DNA of 64,000 bases from Idiomarina abyssalis (GTDB taxonomy: Bacteria; Pseudomonadota; Gammaproteobacteria; Enterobacterales; Alteromonadaceae), in NCBI RefSeq assembly GCF_900116625.1, contig NZ_FPBE01000001.1, forward strand, positions 806,001-870,000, read 5' to 3'. Position 1 is the first letter of the stretch; each line of letters starts with the position of its first letter. The notes beneath the pieces are model-generated. The model did not search any database and had not been told where the DNA came from. It saw only the letters and a program-made list of their open reading frames with translations. This document shows, piece by piece, positions 8,307 to 16,622 of the stretch. The translations under genes and the position numbers were made by a program.

Positions 8307-9662
8307 ATGAGAGCAAGCATTTCTCCAAGAGGCAGTATGTCTCTTTTGTCACAGCTCGAAATAGAGCGTTTAAAGCAGTCCTCAAACAGCCAACTTTATA
8401 AATTATTCCGTAACTGCTGTCTTGCGGTTTTAAATGCCGGTAGTAACACCGACAGCAGTGCTGAAATCTACGATAAATACAAAGACTTCGCAGTTAATAT
8501 TATTCGCAAAGAGCGCGGCATTAAAATTGAACTTATAGAACCACCTGCCGAAGCCTTTGTTGACGGCGAACTGATTGTCGGAATACGTGAACTGCTCGAG
8601 TCTGTATTACGTGACATTCTTTTTACCGGAGACCGTTACTCGGAAGAAGAACTTAAAGACGCTGATAGCGCTACCCTCACCCATGTGGTATTCGATATTT
8701 TACGCAACGCCCGCACCATTCAGGCGATGCAAGAGCCGGACATGGTAGTTTGCTGGGGAGGCCACTCCATTAATGAAGGCGAGTATAAATACACCAAAGA
8801 AGTGGGTTATCAACTCGGTTTACGAGGCCTCAACATCTGTACAGGGTGTGGCCCCGGAGCAATGAAGGGGCCAATGAAGGGCGCTACTATCGGACACGCT
8901 AAACAGCGTATTAGCAGTGGCCGTTACTTAGGTCTTACAGAACCCGGGATTATTGCAGCAGAACCACCTAACCCTATTGTCAATGAGCTGGTTATTCTGC
9001 CTGATATTGAAAAACGTTTGGAAGCTTTCGTGCGCTGCGCGCACGGAATTGTGATTTTCCCGGGTGGCGCGGGTACAGCAGAGGAACTGTTGTATTTACT
9101 TGGCATTTTGATGCACCCGAAAAACCAGCAACAAAGTTTGCCCGTAATTTTGACAGGTCCCGAAAGCTCTAAAGACTACTTTGATGCTTTAGATACTTTT
9201 ATCGTCGATACGTTAGGCGAAGACGCCCGCGGTTTTTACCGTATTATTATCGCAGACCCTGCCGGTGTCGCTCAGCACATGCATGCGGGTATGGCGGCGG
9301 TAAAACAGTATCGCCGTGACTCAGGCGATGCTTACTACTTTAACTGGACCCTCTTTATCGATGAAAACTTTCAGCGTCCTTTTTATCCGACTCATGAAAA
9401 TGTTTCATCGCTTAACCTGCACCCAGAGCAGCCCAAAGAAGAACTTGCCGCTGATTTACGTCGCGCCTTCTCTGCCATTGTTGCCGGTAATGTGAAAGAC
9501 GATGGTATTCGCCAAATTAGAGAAAAAGGCGTATTTACTATTCATGGTGAAAAACAGTTAATGAAGCGACTTGACGTATTGTTAAGAGCATTCGTCGAAC
9601 AGGGTCGTATGAAACTGCCGGGTTCGGTGTATCATCCTTGTTATAAGGTTGTTACTGACTGA
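8307..9662 (+). CDS. ppnN: Nucleotide 5'-monophosphate nucleosidase
   Basis: Protein of 451 residues nearly co-linear with E. coli PpnN (YgdH), which hydrolyses purine and pyrimidine nucleoside monophosphates to base and ribose 5-phosphate and is stimulated by (p)ppGpp in E. coli. The central LOG-type Rossmann domain has [17 protein letters not shown] and the family signature PGGAGTAEE near residues 252-260. The N-terminal alpha-helical and C-terminal HRMKLPGS-like ends (here [13 protein letters not shown]) of the long form are also present. ATG 8307 gives the expected N-terminus ([13 protein letters not shown]). A DUF3192 gene starts 7 bases after the stop. Confidence 0.95.
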   Translation: MRASISPRGSMSLLSQLEIERLKQSSNSQLYKLFRNCCLAVLNAGSNTDSSAEIYDKYKDFAVNIIRKERGIKIELIEPPAEAFVDGELIVGIRELLESVLRDILFTGDRYSEEELKDADSATLTHVVFDILRNARTIQAMQEPDMVVCWGGHSINEGEYKYTKEVGYQLGLRGLNICTGCGPGAMKGPMKGATIGHAKQRISSGRYLGLTEPGIIAAEPPNPIVNELVILPDIEKRLEAFVRCAHGIVIFPGGAGTAEELLYLLGILMHPKNQQQSLPVILTGPESSKDYFDALDTFIVDTLGEDARGFYRIIIADPAGVAQHMHAGMAAVKQYRRDSGDAYYFNWTLFIDENFQRPFYPTHENVSSLNLHPEQPKEELAADLRRAFSAIVAGNVKDDGIRQIREKGVFTIHGEKQLMKRLDVLLRAFVEQGRMKLPGSVYHPCYKVVTD

Positions 9663-9669
9663 AGGATTT

Positions 9670-10056
9670 ATGAAAAATAAAGTCTTTGTCATACTTGCTA
9701 TTGGTGCCGTAAGTTATCTGGCTATTGTCGGGGCAGTACTGATGCTTTATCAGGCTGACCCCGCCGACTTGCAGTGGCAGGAACGGGAAACCTACAACGC
9801 CAGACAAATTGGTCAGTTAGATCTCGGTATGTCCAAAGACAGCGTTATCCGAATTTTGGGCTCCCCGGACATCAACGAAGCAAAAGCCTCACCCAAAGGT
9901 GACATGCAAGTATTGTTTTATCGTACACACCACGTGACTTCTGACGGCATCACCACCAAAGATGAATGCACGCCTCTGGTATTCAAAGACAATGAGCTCA
10001 TAGCCTGGGGTAACGATTCATACCGCGACTATCAGGATAATCAGAGGCGCGAATGA
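9670..10056 (+). CDS. DUF3192 family membrane-anchored protein
   Basis: Protein of about 128 residues: an N-terminal uncleaved hydrophobic anchor (FVILAIGAVSYLAIVGAVLML) and a periplasmic DUF3192 core with LDLGMSKDSVIRILGSPD, VLFYRTHHVTSDGITTKDECTPLVF. This core parallels the lipoprotein at 2821-3201, including the xDGxTTxDECT motif, but lacks the lipobox. The ATG at 9670 has GAAGGA just upstream; an earlier TTG inside ppnN is unlikely. Its stop overlaps the next ATG by 4 bases (ATGA), so it is coupled to the HDOD-like gene. Function is unknown. Confidence 0.85.
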   Translation: MKNKVFVILAIGAVSYLAIVGAVLMLYQADPADLQWQERETYNARQIGQLDLGMSKDSVIRILGSPDINEAKASPKGDMQVLFYRTHHVTSDGITTKDECTPLVFKDNELIAWGNDSYRDYQDNQRRE

Positions 10057-11576
10057 ATAAACTGACGGAGTGTTGTGAAAAAGCCGGTAATTTACTGAAA
10101 CAACACGATATTCGTCAGCTTTATCGTTTAGTTCAGTTTATTGATGAAGAATACCAGCAAAACCGCTGGCCGGAGCTTCTTCCAATTTATGCCGAGCAAC
10201 AGTATCCGGAAGACAACCACGCGATAAGTGAGATACTTGCCGTTTGCGTTAACGCCTTAAAGTGCGGTTATCAGTGGTCTTTACACACCCATTATCGCCG
10301 AATTCTGGCTGCGGCCTGCATTAGTGCAAAACTTAATCCCGACCCTGGCTATTGGAAACAGCGTCAGCTGCGACAATCACTGTGGCTTTCTGCTTTAGAG
10401 ACATTGACGTTAAGCTCGCCCGATATCGTTGTATTTAGATACTGGGTTGAAGCATTGACTCAAGTGCAGCTAAAACGAATCGAACCCAGCCTGGCGTTTT
10501 TTCCGTTATTAAACGGAGATTTTCGCTACCGTTTCTGGGCGCTTCTAACCCAGCAAGACACCTTCTCAGTGCGGCTGACAGGCCAGAAGTTTTCGAATGA
10601 ACAAAACAAACAAACCGCCGTATTGCTGGGGTTTGAAGGCAAGCATGCCGTCGTAGCCTTAATTCATAAGTTGGACAGTCCATTTTACCTGAGCCCGGAA
10701 GAGTCAGCCAATTGGCAAATAAACAATCGAGCTCTGACGAATGAACAACTCAACGCTCTGAGTAGCCATCGCTTAATGAAACAAGAGCAACAGAGCTCAG
10801 TACAGCAAACACCGCGGTCGCTGTTAAAAGCGATTAATCGATACGCAAATGCAAATGGCGCCTTGAATGCCGTCATTCAACAGGTAAACCAGCTTCCTTT
10901 TTTAGCCAATAGTTTGCACGCTGCAGTCCAACAAAGTGAGCGTATTGGTTACAGCGAAGCAAGCCGTATGGATTTAAAACAGGCTTACTTGTGGCTGGGT
11001 TCTAAGCGAGCTTCCGTGATTCTGGCCACTGCATTCCTGCAGCATCAGTTTTCTTTAAACACTATTCCCTTGCATAAAAATTTGATGCAAAAGCTCGGCT
11101 TATTAACCACTTTATTGCAGCGCTTATCAGATACCACAAGTATTAATTTACCCACACCGGCGCCGCTACTGGCTCTACTTTCAGGTTCCGACTTATTTCG
11201 TCACCCAGAACTGATAAAGTCCGCTAAATGGCCTCGTCCAAAATACGTTGAGCATTGCTACAGCACCAGTTGGGTAGGTTCAGCGCTGGATATTAGTGAT
11301 TTTCGCCGGAGTAAGCAGTTGGTCAAACGCTGGCAGCTGCCTCCGGCTACTGAGCGCCTATTAGATCCAGATAAGGAAGAAAATGATGAGTTAAGTGCCC
11401 TTTTCTTTTTGTCACACTATTTGACCTTAAGCACTTATTATCCCGATGTATCATTAAGCAGCTCAGTCAAATCCCTGCTAAAATCCAGTTGTCAGCAATT
11501 AAAAATCGATGCTGATCAATTGACAAAAATTAAAACAAAAGCAGCCTTCGACAGTCATTGTTACTCACCGTTATAG
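10053..11576 (+). CDS. Uncharacterised protein with HDOD-like region
   Basis: Protein of 507 residues that I do not recognise with confidence. It has no signal peptide or membrane segment. The region from about residue 255 to 370 resembles a HDOD domain: SLLKAINRYANANGALNAVI, then LPFLANSLHAAVQ, then DLKQAYLWLGSKRASVILA, which recalls the IxxLGxxxxxxlxL helix of that family. No catalytic HD pair is seen, as in genuine HDOD domains. The N-terminal half is helical and of unknown type. Its ATGA overlap with the DUF3192 gene and proximity to ppnN point to a three-gene unit. Confidence 0.6.
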   Translation: MNKLTECCEKAGNLLKQHDIRQLYRLVQFIDEEYQQNRWPELLPIYAEQQYPEDNHAISEILAVCVNALKCGYQWSLHTHYRRILAAACISAKLNPDPGYWKQRQLRQSLWLSALETLTLSSPDIVVFRYWVEALTQVQLKRIEPSLAFFPLLNGDFRYRFWALLTQQDTFSVRLTGQKFSNEQNKQTAVLLGFEGKHAVVALIHKLDSPFYLSPEESANWQINNRALTNEQLNALSSHRLMKQEQQSSVQQTPRSLLKAINRYANANGALNAVIQQVNQLPFLANSLHAAVQQSERIGYSEASRMDLKQAYLWLGSKRASVILATAFLQHQFSLNTIPLHKNLMQKLGLLTTLLQRLSDTTSINLPTPAPLLALLSGSDLFRHPELIKSAKWPRPKYVEHCYSTSWVGSALDISDFRRSKQLVKRWQLPPATERLLDPDKEENDELSALFFLSHYLTLSTYYPDVSLSSSVKSLLKSSCQQLKIDADQLTKIKTKAAFDSHCYSPL

Positions 11577-11682
11577 TGCTTATTCGCGTGGTGAATAGTA
11601 CAGAGCTAGTCAGTATTATCAACGCGGTGGTAGAATGACCGTTCCTGTTTTTTGTTGTAACACGGTTTAAAGGAAGCAATTC

Positions 11683-12687
11683 ATGAGTAGAACCATCACA
11701 GTTATTCCAGGTGACGGCATAGGCCCGGATATCGTTAAGTCAGCAACCGCAATTTTAGATAAAGCGGGTTGTGACTTTCAGTATGAATACGTAGAAGCCG
11801 GCCTGACTGCTTTGGAAAAAACCGGAGAGCTATTACCGCAAAATACTCTTGATGCGATTGAACGTAACGGTGTTACTTTAAAGGGGCCATTAACAACCCC
11901 AGTTGGCGAAGGCTTTACTTCAATTAATGTCAGCCTGCGCAAACATTTTTCTCTCTACGCAAATGTGCGCCCTGTATTGTCCTTTAAAGGGACTCAGGCC
12001 CGCTATGAAGATATTGATATCATCACCATCCGCGAAAATACCGAAGGTATGTACTCGGGTTTAGGACAAAAAGTCTCTGAAGATGGTAATGAAGCTGAAG
12101 CTATGAGCAGAATCACGCGCGAAGGTGCAGAGCGTATCGTGCGGTTTGCTTATGAAACAGCGCGCCGCGAAGGTCGTAAAAAAGTTACGGCGGTTCACAA
12201 AGCCAATATCCTGAAGTCAACGTCAGGCTTATTCCTTAAAGTTGCTCGTGAAATTGCAGAAGAATATCCGGATATCGAGTCGACAGAAATGATTGTCGAT
12301 GCGGCTTGTATGCGTCTGGTAATGAACCCGGAAGAGTTTGATGTGATTGTTACCACAAACCTGTTCGGCGATATTCTATCTGACCTTTGTGCTGGTTTGG
12401 TCGGTGGGCTAGGTATGGCACCAGGCGCTAACATTGGTAAAAACTGCGCCATTTTCGAAGCCGTACATGGTTCAGCTCCGGATATCGCCGGTAAAAACCT
12501 GGCAAACCCAAGCTCAGTAATTCTGGCTTCGATTCAAATGCTTGAGTATTTGGGAATGCAAGAACAAGCAACCAATATCACCAAAGCACTGGCCGACGTC
12601 ATTGCCAGCGGCGACCGTACAACTCGCGACTTAGGCGGTTCACACGGCACTACAGACTTTACTCAGGCGGTTATTGACCGACTTTAA
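11683..12687 (+). CDS. NAD-dependent isocitrate dehydrogenase
   Basis: Protein of 334 residues of the beta-decarboxylating dehydrogenase family, close to mitochondrial IDH3 subunits. It oxidises isocitrate to 2-oxoglutarate in the TCA cycle. Visible are the N-terminal IPGDGIGP, the substrate-site helix TSINVSLRKHF, ENTEGMYSGL, the metal-binding NLFGDILSDLCAGLVGG and the cofactor loop HGSAPDIAGK at 262-271. The two residues that in E. coli NADP-enzyme are Lys344-Tyr345 are here Asp267-Ile268, the pair known to favour NAD. Isopropylmalate or homoisocitrate dehydrogenase are the alternatives; the TSIN substrate helix argues for isocitrate. AAAGGAAG precedes the ATG. Confidence 0.9.
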   Translation: MSRTITVIPGDGIGPDIVKSATAILDKAGCDFQYEYVEAGLTALEKTGELLPQNTLDAIERNGVTLKGPLTTPVGEGFTSINVSLRKHFSLYANVRPVLSFKGTQARYEDIDIITIRENTEGMYSGLGQKVSEDGNEAEAMSRITREGAERIVRFAYETARREGRKKVTAVHKANILKSTSGLFLKVAREIAEEYPDIESTEMIVDAACMRLVMNPEEFDVIVTTNLFGDILSDLCAGLVGGLGMAPGANIGKNCAIFEAVHGSAPDIAGKNLANPSSVILASIQMLEYLGMQEQATNITKALADVIASGDRTTRDLGGSHGTTDFTQAVIDRL

Positions 12688-12691
12688 AATT

Positions 12692-12726
12692 TTCGGCATG
12701 GCCATGGCTCTCATGGCTATGCCGAA
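12692..12726 (-). terminator. Hairpin between convergent isocitrate dehydrogenase and rlmM genes
   Basis: An inverted repeat with arms TTCGGCATGGCCAT and ATGGCTATGCCGAA (one mismatch) fills the convergent gap. On the minus strand it is followed by AAAATTTTA, giving a weak T-tract for rlmM; on the plus strand no T-run follows. Confidence 0.6.
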
Positions 12727-12731
12727 ACGAG

Positions 12732-13841
12732 CTAGCTCCGTGGCAGCCAACGTAAGTGTACAGTGACTTCTTCACGGTCGTGATAAAGGTGCTTAGCCTG
12801 AATTTCAAAAGGCTTGGTGCCTTCAGTCTGAAGCTTATCGGTAATCTGACTCAAATACTCTTTCACTGCCGCATAGCGCTGTCGCATTGGCAACTTCAAG
12901 TTAAAAATGGCTTCTTCACAGTCACCTTCCAGTAACCAACTGGTCATCAACTCACCGACTCGTGCCGGCTTTTCGACCATGTCACAAACCAACCAGTTAA
13001 TATTCTTACGTTTAGGACGAAACTTAAAACCATCTTCTTTAATATGCTTAACCTGACCTGTCTCCATTAAAGACTCAGCCATCGGTCCGTTATCGACCGC
13101 CTGTACCATCATGCCACGACGTACTAACTGATAAGTCCATCCGCCTGGAGCAGCACCTAAATCCACGGCTTTCATGCCCGAGTGAACACGTTTTTCCTGC
13201 TCATTTTCAGGTACAAACACCTGGAAAGCTTCGTCCAGTTTCAGGGTTGACCGGCTAGGTGCTTCTTTGGGCATACGTAAACGAACAATACCGCCTTCGT
13301 GCACTGTCTGGTTATAGCTATAAGAATACCCCACCAGCGCATGTGCCGAGTTAACAAATAACACGTGTAACATAGGTCGCTTAGCCAAAGGCTTATTACT
13401 TAAAAGCTCTTCTTTACGCAAGGCCTGGCGCAGTGGAACACTGAACTTCCGGCAAAACTTTGATAGCTGATTGGCTTCGTTGGTATCCGGCGTTTCTACT
13501 CGCAGTTCACCCGCTAAACCAAAAGTTTCTCTGTGAGGTTTCAGCACATCAATAACTTCGGACGCACGATCTTCAATACCGGCCAATTTTACCGGGCCAA
13601 GTAAGGCGAACATTTCTCGTGCAAAAACCAGATCTTTAAGCGACAGCTTACGGGCAATGTGTTCAGCTTCTTCATGCTGGCAGTTATAAGTGACATAGGC
13701 CTGATCAGGTTGAGTCTGACAGTAGCCGTAAACACCCAGCTCTGCCGTTTTATCCTGAATTTCAGCCGCACAATCGCCTTCAAACCCAGCGCGACACAGT
13801 AATACAATACCACTGCCTTTGCCGCTAACGATGTCTTTCAT
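12732..13841 (-). CDS. rlmM: 23S rRNA C2498 2'-O-ribose methyltransferase
   Basis: Protein of 369 residues co-linear with E. coli RlmM (YgdE), which methylates the ribose of C2498 in 23S rRNA using S-adenosylmethionine. The THUMP-like N-terminal half contains LRVETPDTNE and KFCRKFSVPLR. The Rossmann methyltransferase half has the SAM loop DLGAAPGGW at 227-235, then VDNGPM and CDMVEKP, and the C-terminal LYHDREEVTVHLR. Its ATG overlaps the stop of the DUF423 gene by one base (TAATG). It is the last gene of the gcvA-hydrolase-DUF423-rlmM unit, whose outer members match E. coli gcvA-ygdD-rlmM. Confidence 0.96.
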   Translation of the reverse strand: MKDIVSGKGSGIVLLCRAGFEGDCAAEIQDKTAELGVYGYCQTQPDQAYVTYNCQHEEAEHIARKLSLKDLVFAREMFALLGPVKLAGIEDRASEVIDVLKPHRETFGLAGELRVETPDTNEANQLSKFCRKFSVPLRQALRKEELLSNKPLAKRPMLHVLFVNSAHALVGYSYSYNQTVHEGGIVRLRMPKEAPSRSTLKLDEAFQVFVPENEQEKRVHSGMKAVDLGAAPGGWTYQLVRRGMMVQAVDNGPMAESLMETGQVKHIKEDGFKFRPKRKNINWLVCDMVEKPARVGELMTSWLLEGDCEEAIFNLKLPMRQRYAAVKEYLSQITDKLQTEGTKPFEIQAKHLYHDREEVTVHLRWLPRS

Positions 13842-14221
13842 TAACTACCTGCTCCTAACTTCACTGCGCCAACTAACAAACTGAGCCAACCGGCAATAAA
13901 TAGCAATCCACCGAGAGGCGTTATTGGCCCGAACCATTTAATGCCCGTCAACGCTAACGCATACAAACTGCCCGAAAACAAAATAACACCCGCCAACCAT
14001 AAATAACCGCTGGCAACAAACCAAACCGAATGTGACTGCTTTAACCAAAGTGCTAAGGCAAATAATGCCAGAGCGTGATAAAACTGATAAGTAACACCAG
14101 TTTCAAATGCGCTTAACAAGTTTTCGCTTAACTTCGATTTAAGCCCATGGGCAGCAAAAGCCCCCAGCATAACGCCTGTACCGCCTAAAATGGCCGCCAC
14201 AATTAAAAATAACTGACTCAT
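13841..14221 (-). CDS. ygdD: DUF423 family inner-membrane protein
   Basis: Protein of 126 residues with four predicted membrane segments and the DUF423 hallmark GAFAAHGLK near residue 21, followed by FETGVTYQFYHALALFALAL. E. coli YgdD sits in the same place between gcvA and rlmM; its function is unknown. It overlaps the upstream hydrolase stop by 4 bases and the downstream rlmM start by 1 base, so translation of the three is likely coupled. Confidence 0.92.
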   Translation of the reverse strand: MSQLFLIVAAILGGTGVMLGAFAAHGLKSKLSENLLSAFETGVTYQFYHALALFALALWLKQSHSVWFVASGYLWLAGVILFSGSLYALALTGIKWFGPITPLGGLLFIAGWLSLLVGAVKLGAGS

Positions 14222-14841
14222 TGAATGAACTCCTTAATAGCATCTGCCGCCTCTTGCCATAGCTTAGGCGTATCCGCCGCTTTGGCTTTTGTGGCGGCAA
14301 AACCGTGATCGGCACCCTCTAGCCATTGTAACTGCCAGTTGTGCGGTAACTCCACGCATTGCCCCTGCTCCGCTCTTTTTAAAAGAGGCTTACTAAATGG
14401 GTCCCGAGTGCCCTGTAAAATAAGGCCGGGAGCCTGCGTCATTTCCAGCTCTTCCAAACGTGACTTTTCCGGCTTATGCGGCGGATGAAACGGAAAACCC
14501 AGAACAATTACTGCTTTCGCGCTGTACTTGTCAGCTAAGCGCAACATCACCCGGCTTCCTAATGACTTACCCATCAAAACTAACGGCTTATTATCTTGCT
14601 GTAATTCGCTCAGCAGCTCGTCAGTTGCATCGGCGAGCACCGGCATTTTATTCGGAGGTCGTTGCTTACCGGTTTCCCGGACCATTTCCCAATAAGGAAA
14701 ATCTGGCCGCACAACTTCCGCGCCAAGCACCGCCCCCTGCTCCGCAAAAAAATTCATAAACTCTGTATCCGGCCCACCACCTGACCCGTGCAAAAAAACA
14801 ATACGAAAGGTCCCGTTCGAATTCTGCTGTTGATAGCGCAT
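14218..14841 (-). CDS. Alpha/beta family hydrolase (TEX30/KAT8-NSL3-like)
   Basis: Protein of 207 residues with an alpha/beta hydrolase fold. The oxyanion-side motif HGSGGGPDTEFM is near residue 18, the nucleophile elbow GKSLGSR near residue 91, and the catalytic His in GADHGFA near residue 185, with GTRDPF supplying the acid. Such short hydrolases have no defined substrate. It is embedded between gcvA (1-base overlap, TAATG) and ygdD (4-base overlap), a position that is empty in E. coli. Whether it serves the GcvA regulon or RNA modification cannot be told from sequence. Confidence 0.85.
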   Translation of the reverse strand: MRYQQQNSNGTFRIVFLHGSGGGPDTEFMNFFAEQGAVLGAEVVRPDFPYWEMVRETGKQRPPNKMPVLADATDELLSELQQDNKPLVLMGKSLGSRVMLRLADKYSAKAVIVLGFPFHPPHKPEKSRLEELEMTQAPGLILQGTRDPFSKPLLKRAEQGQCVELPHNWQLQWLEGADHGFAATKAKAADTPKLWQEAADAIKEFIQ

Positions 14842-15740
14842 TATTGATTAAACTCTTGCTCTTCTTTTTGAACCAAACCGAGTAGCCATTGACGGAAGGT
14901 CGCGATTTTACCTATCTCCGCCTGATTGTCACGACAAACCAGATAAAAGGCTTTATTCCGCTGCAAAGCCTGAGGAAAAATACGAACCAGATGCCCGCTG
15001 TCAATTTCGGATTTAACCAGTACATTATTCGCTAATGCAATGCCCTGTCCGTGAACCGCCGCCTGCAAAGCCAGGCTGGAATGGCTAAATACTGGTCCGT
15101 TATCGCCTTTATACTGAGGCAACCCTACCAACTGAAACCAATCCTTCCAGGCATTTCGGGTTTCATCATGCAGCAGCGTTTGTTTGAATAAATCTATCGG
15201 CTCTTGAATGTTGGCTTTGTCTAACAACAAGGGAGAACAGACTGGCCATAAATATTCTTCATGCAGCTGGTAAGCTTTTACGCCGGGCCAGCGGCCATCA
15301 CCATAGTAAATAGCAACATCAACATCGTCCGTCAAAGAGCCACTAATTTCATCCACCGCTTTAATGCGTATGTCCATATCGGGGTGCTCTTCACGAAAAC
15401 TACTGAGCCGTGGGACAAACCATAAAATAGCAAAGCTGGGTGGAACCGAAACGGTCAACGCGCCTCGTTCAGACACTAACCGAAGCTTATCGGTGGCCTG
15501 TGCCAGTTGCTCAAAAATATCCCGTAACTCTAAGTAGTATTCCTGCCCTTCTTCGGTCAGCAACAGCGAGCGATTACGTCGAATGAAAAGTTTAAGCTCA
15601 AGGAAGTCTTCTAACGCTTTTACCTGATGACTGACGGCCGCCTGAGTCACAAATAACTCTTCGGCTGCTTTGGTAAAACTAAGGTGACGCGCTGCCACTT
15701 CAAATGATTTAAGCGCGTTTAAGGGAGGTAATTTCCGCAT
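14841..15740 (-). CDS. gcvA: LysR-family regulator GcvA
   Basis: Protein of 299 residues strongly resembling E. coli GcvA, the activator/repressor of the glycine cleavage operon gcvTHP in response to glycine and purines. The N-terminal winged helix-turn-helix (FTKAAEELFVTQAAVSHQVK, residues 22-41) and the linker helix are followed by a LysR effector domain with FVPRLSSF and the GQGIALANNVL segment. No gcv genes are in the window, so the target is elsewhere. It is first in a four-gene unit with overlapping stops and starts. A terminator for the upstream valine operon sits just before it, so it needs its own promoter. Confidence 0.9.
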   Translation of the reverse strand: MRKLPPLNALKSFEVAARHLSFTKAAEELFVTQAAVSHQVKALEDFLELKLFIRRNRSLLLTEEGQEYYLELRDIFEQLAQATDKLRLVSERGALTVSVPPSFAILWFVPRLSSFREEHPDMDIRIKAVDEISGSLTDDVDVAIYYGDGRWPGVKAYQLHEEYLWPVCSPLLLDKANIQEPIDLFKQTLLHDETRNAWKDWFQLVGLPQYKGDNGPVFSHSSLALQAAVHGQGIALANNVLVKSEIDSGHLVRIFPQALQRNKAFYLVCRDNQAEIGKIATFRQWLLGLVQKEEQEFNQ

Positions 15741-15750
15741 GCCATTAATT

Positions 15751-15797
15751 AAAAAGCGTCTCTGTTTAGTAGATAACCTCCACTATAACAGAGACGC
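15751..15797 (-). terminator. Intrinsic terminator of the valine/isoleucine operon
   Basis: On the minus strand an 11-bp perfect stem (arms AACAGAGACGC written on the plus strand at 15787-15797, and GCGTCTCTGTT at 15756-15766) with a 20-base loop is followed by TTTTT. It lies 41 bases after the SDR stop and before gcvA, separating the two units. Confidence 0.85.
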
Positions 15798-15837
15798 CCT
15801 TAGTTCGGCTATTTATCATTACTTTAACTAATGTGAC

Positions 15838-16602
15838 TTACAGACGAACGCCGCCATCAATCTCGACCACACGGCCGCTGAAGAAGTCATTTTCAATAAT
15901 GTAGCGAGCGCTGTGAGCAATTTCATTGGGCTGCCCCCAACGTTTCAACGGAACCATAGATAACGCGCGATCAACCGCTTCGGGTTTCATCTGTGCCGTC
16001 ATTGGGGTTTCGATAAAGCCAGGCGCAATGGCACCACAGCGAATGCCGTAGCGACCCAATTCACGAGCCCAGGTGACTGTCATGGCAACCACACCGGCTT
16101 TGGTTGCGGAATAGTTAGTCTGTCCCATGTTGCCGGCACGCGCGACACTGGAAATATTGATGATAACGCCTTTCTTACCAGCTTTTACCATCTGCGCTGC
16201 GGCTTCACGGCCGCATAGGAAGGTACCGGTGAGGTTCACATCCAGAACCGACTGAAATTGCTGCAGTGGCATCTTCTGTTTCAGTTCGCCGTCTTTGAAT
16301 TTAATCAGCAGGCCGTCACGCAGTAGGCCTGCGTTGTTTACCAGCACATCAATACCATCAAACTCTTGCTGAATTTGTTCAAACACGGTTTCTACCGACT
16401 CTTCGTCAGTAATATCAACTTCATAGCCAACTACTTTGGCAGCACCCAGCTTTTCGCAGTGCTCCTGAGCTTCACCTAATACGTCGCCGTTAATATCGAT
16501 AAGTGCAAGTTTAGCGCCTTGTTTGGCGAAATCTTCAGCCATTGCAAGGCCCAGCCCCTGGGCACCACCGGTAATAACAATAACACTGTCTTTAATTTGC
16601 AT
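15838..16602 (-). CDS. SDR-family 3-hydroxyacyl-CoA dehydrogenase (branched-chain degradation)
   Basis: Protein of 254 residues with the classical short-chain dehydrogenase pattern: NAD-binding TGGAQGLGLAMA near residues 11-22, NNAG near 90, a catalytic Ser in NISSVARAG and YSATK (Tyr-x-x-x-Lys), then GAIAPGFIETPMT. As last gene of an operon with valine enzymes it most likely oxidises 2-methyl-3-hydroxybutyryl-CoA in isoleucine degradation, as proposed for the equivalent last gene (ivdG) of the Shewanella operon. A FabG-like ketoacyl reductase is the alternative, since the fold cannot separate them. It is 20 bases after mmsB and ends before the terminator at 15751-15797. Confidence 0.8.
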   Translation of the reverse strand: MQIKDSVIVITGGAQGLGLAMAEDFAKQGAKLALIDINGDVLGEAQEHCEKLGAAKVVGYEVDITDEESVETVFEQIQQEFDGIDVLVNNAGLLRDGLLIKFKDGELKQKMPLQQFQSVLDVNLTGTFLCGREAAAQMVKAGKKGVIINISSVARAGNMGQTNYSATKAGVVAMTVTWARELGRYGIRCGAIAPGFIETPMTAQMKPEAVDRALSMVPLKRWGQPNEIAHSARYIIENDFFSGRVVEIDGGVRL

Positions 16603-16622
16603 GTGCTTCCTCGTTTCTTAGG

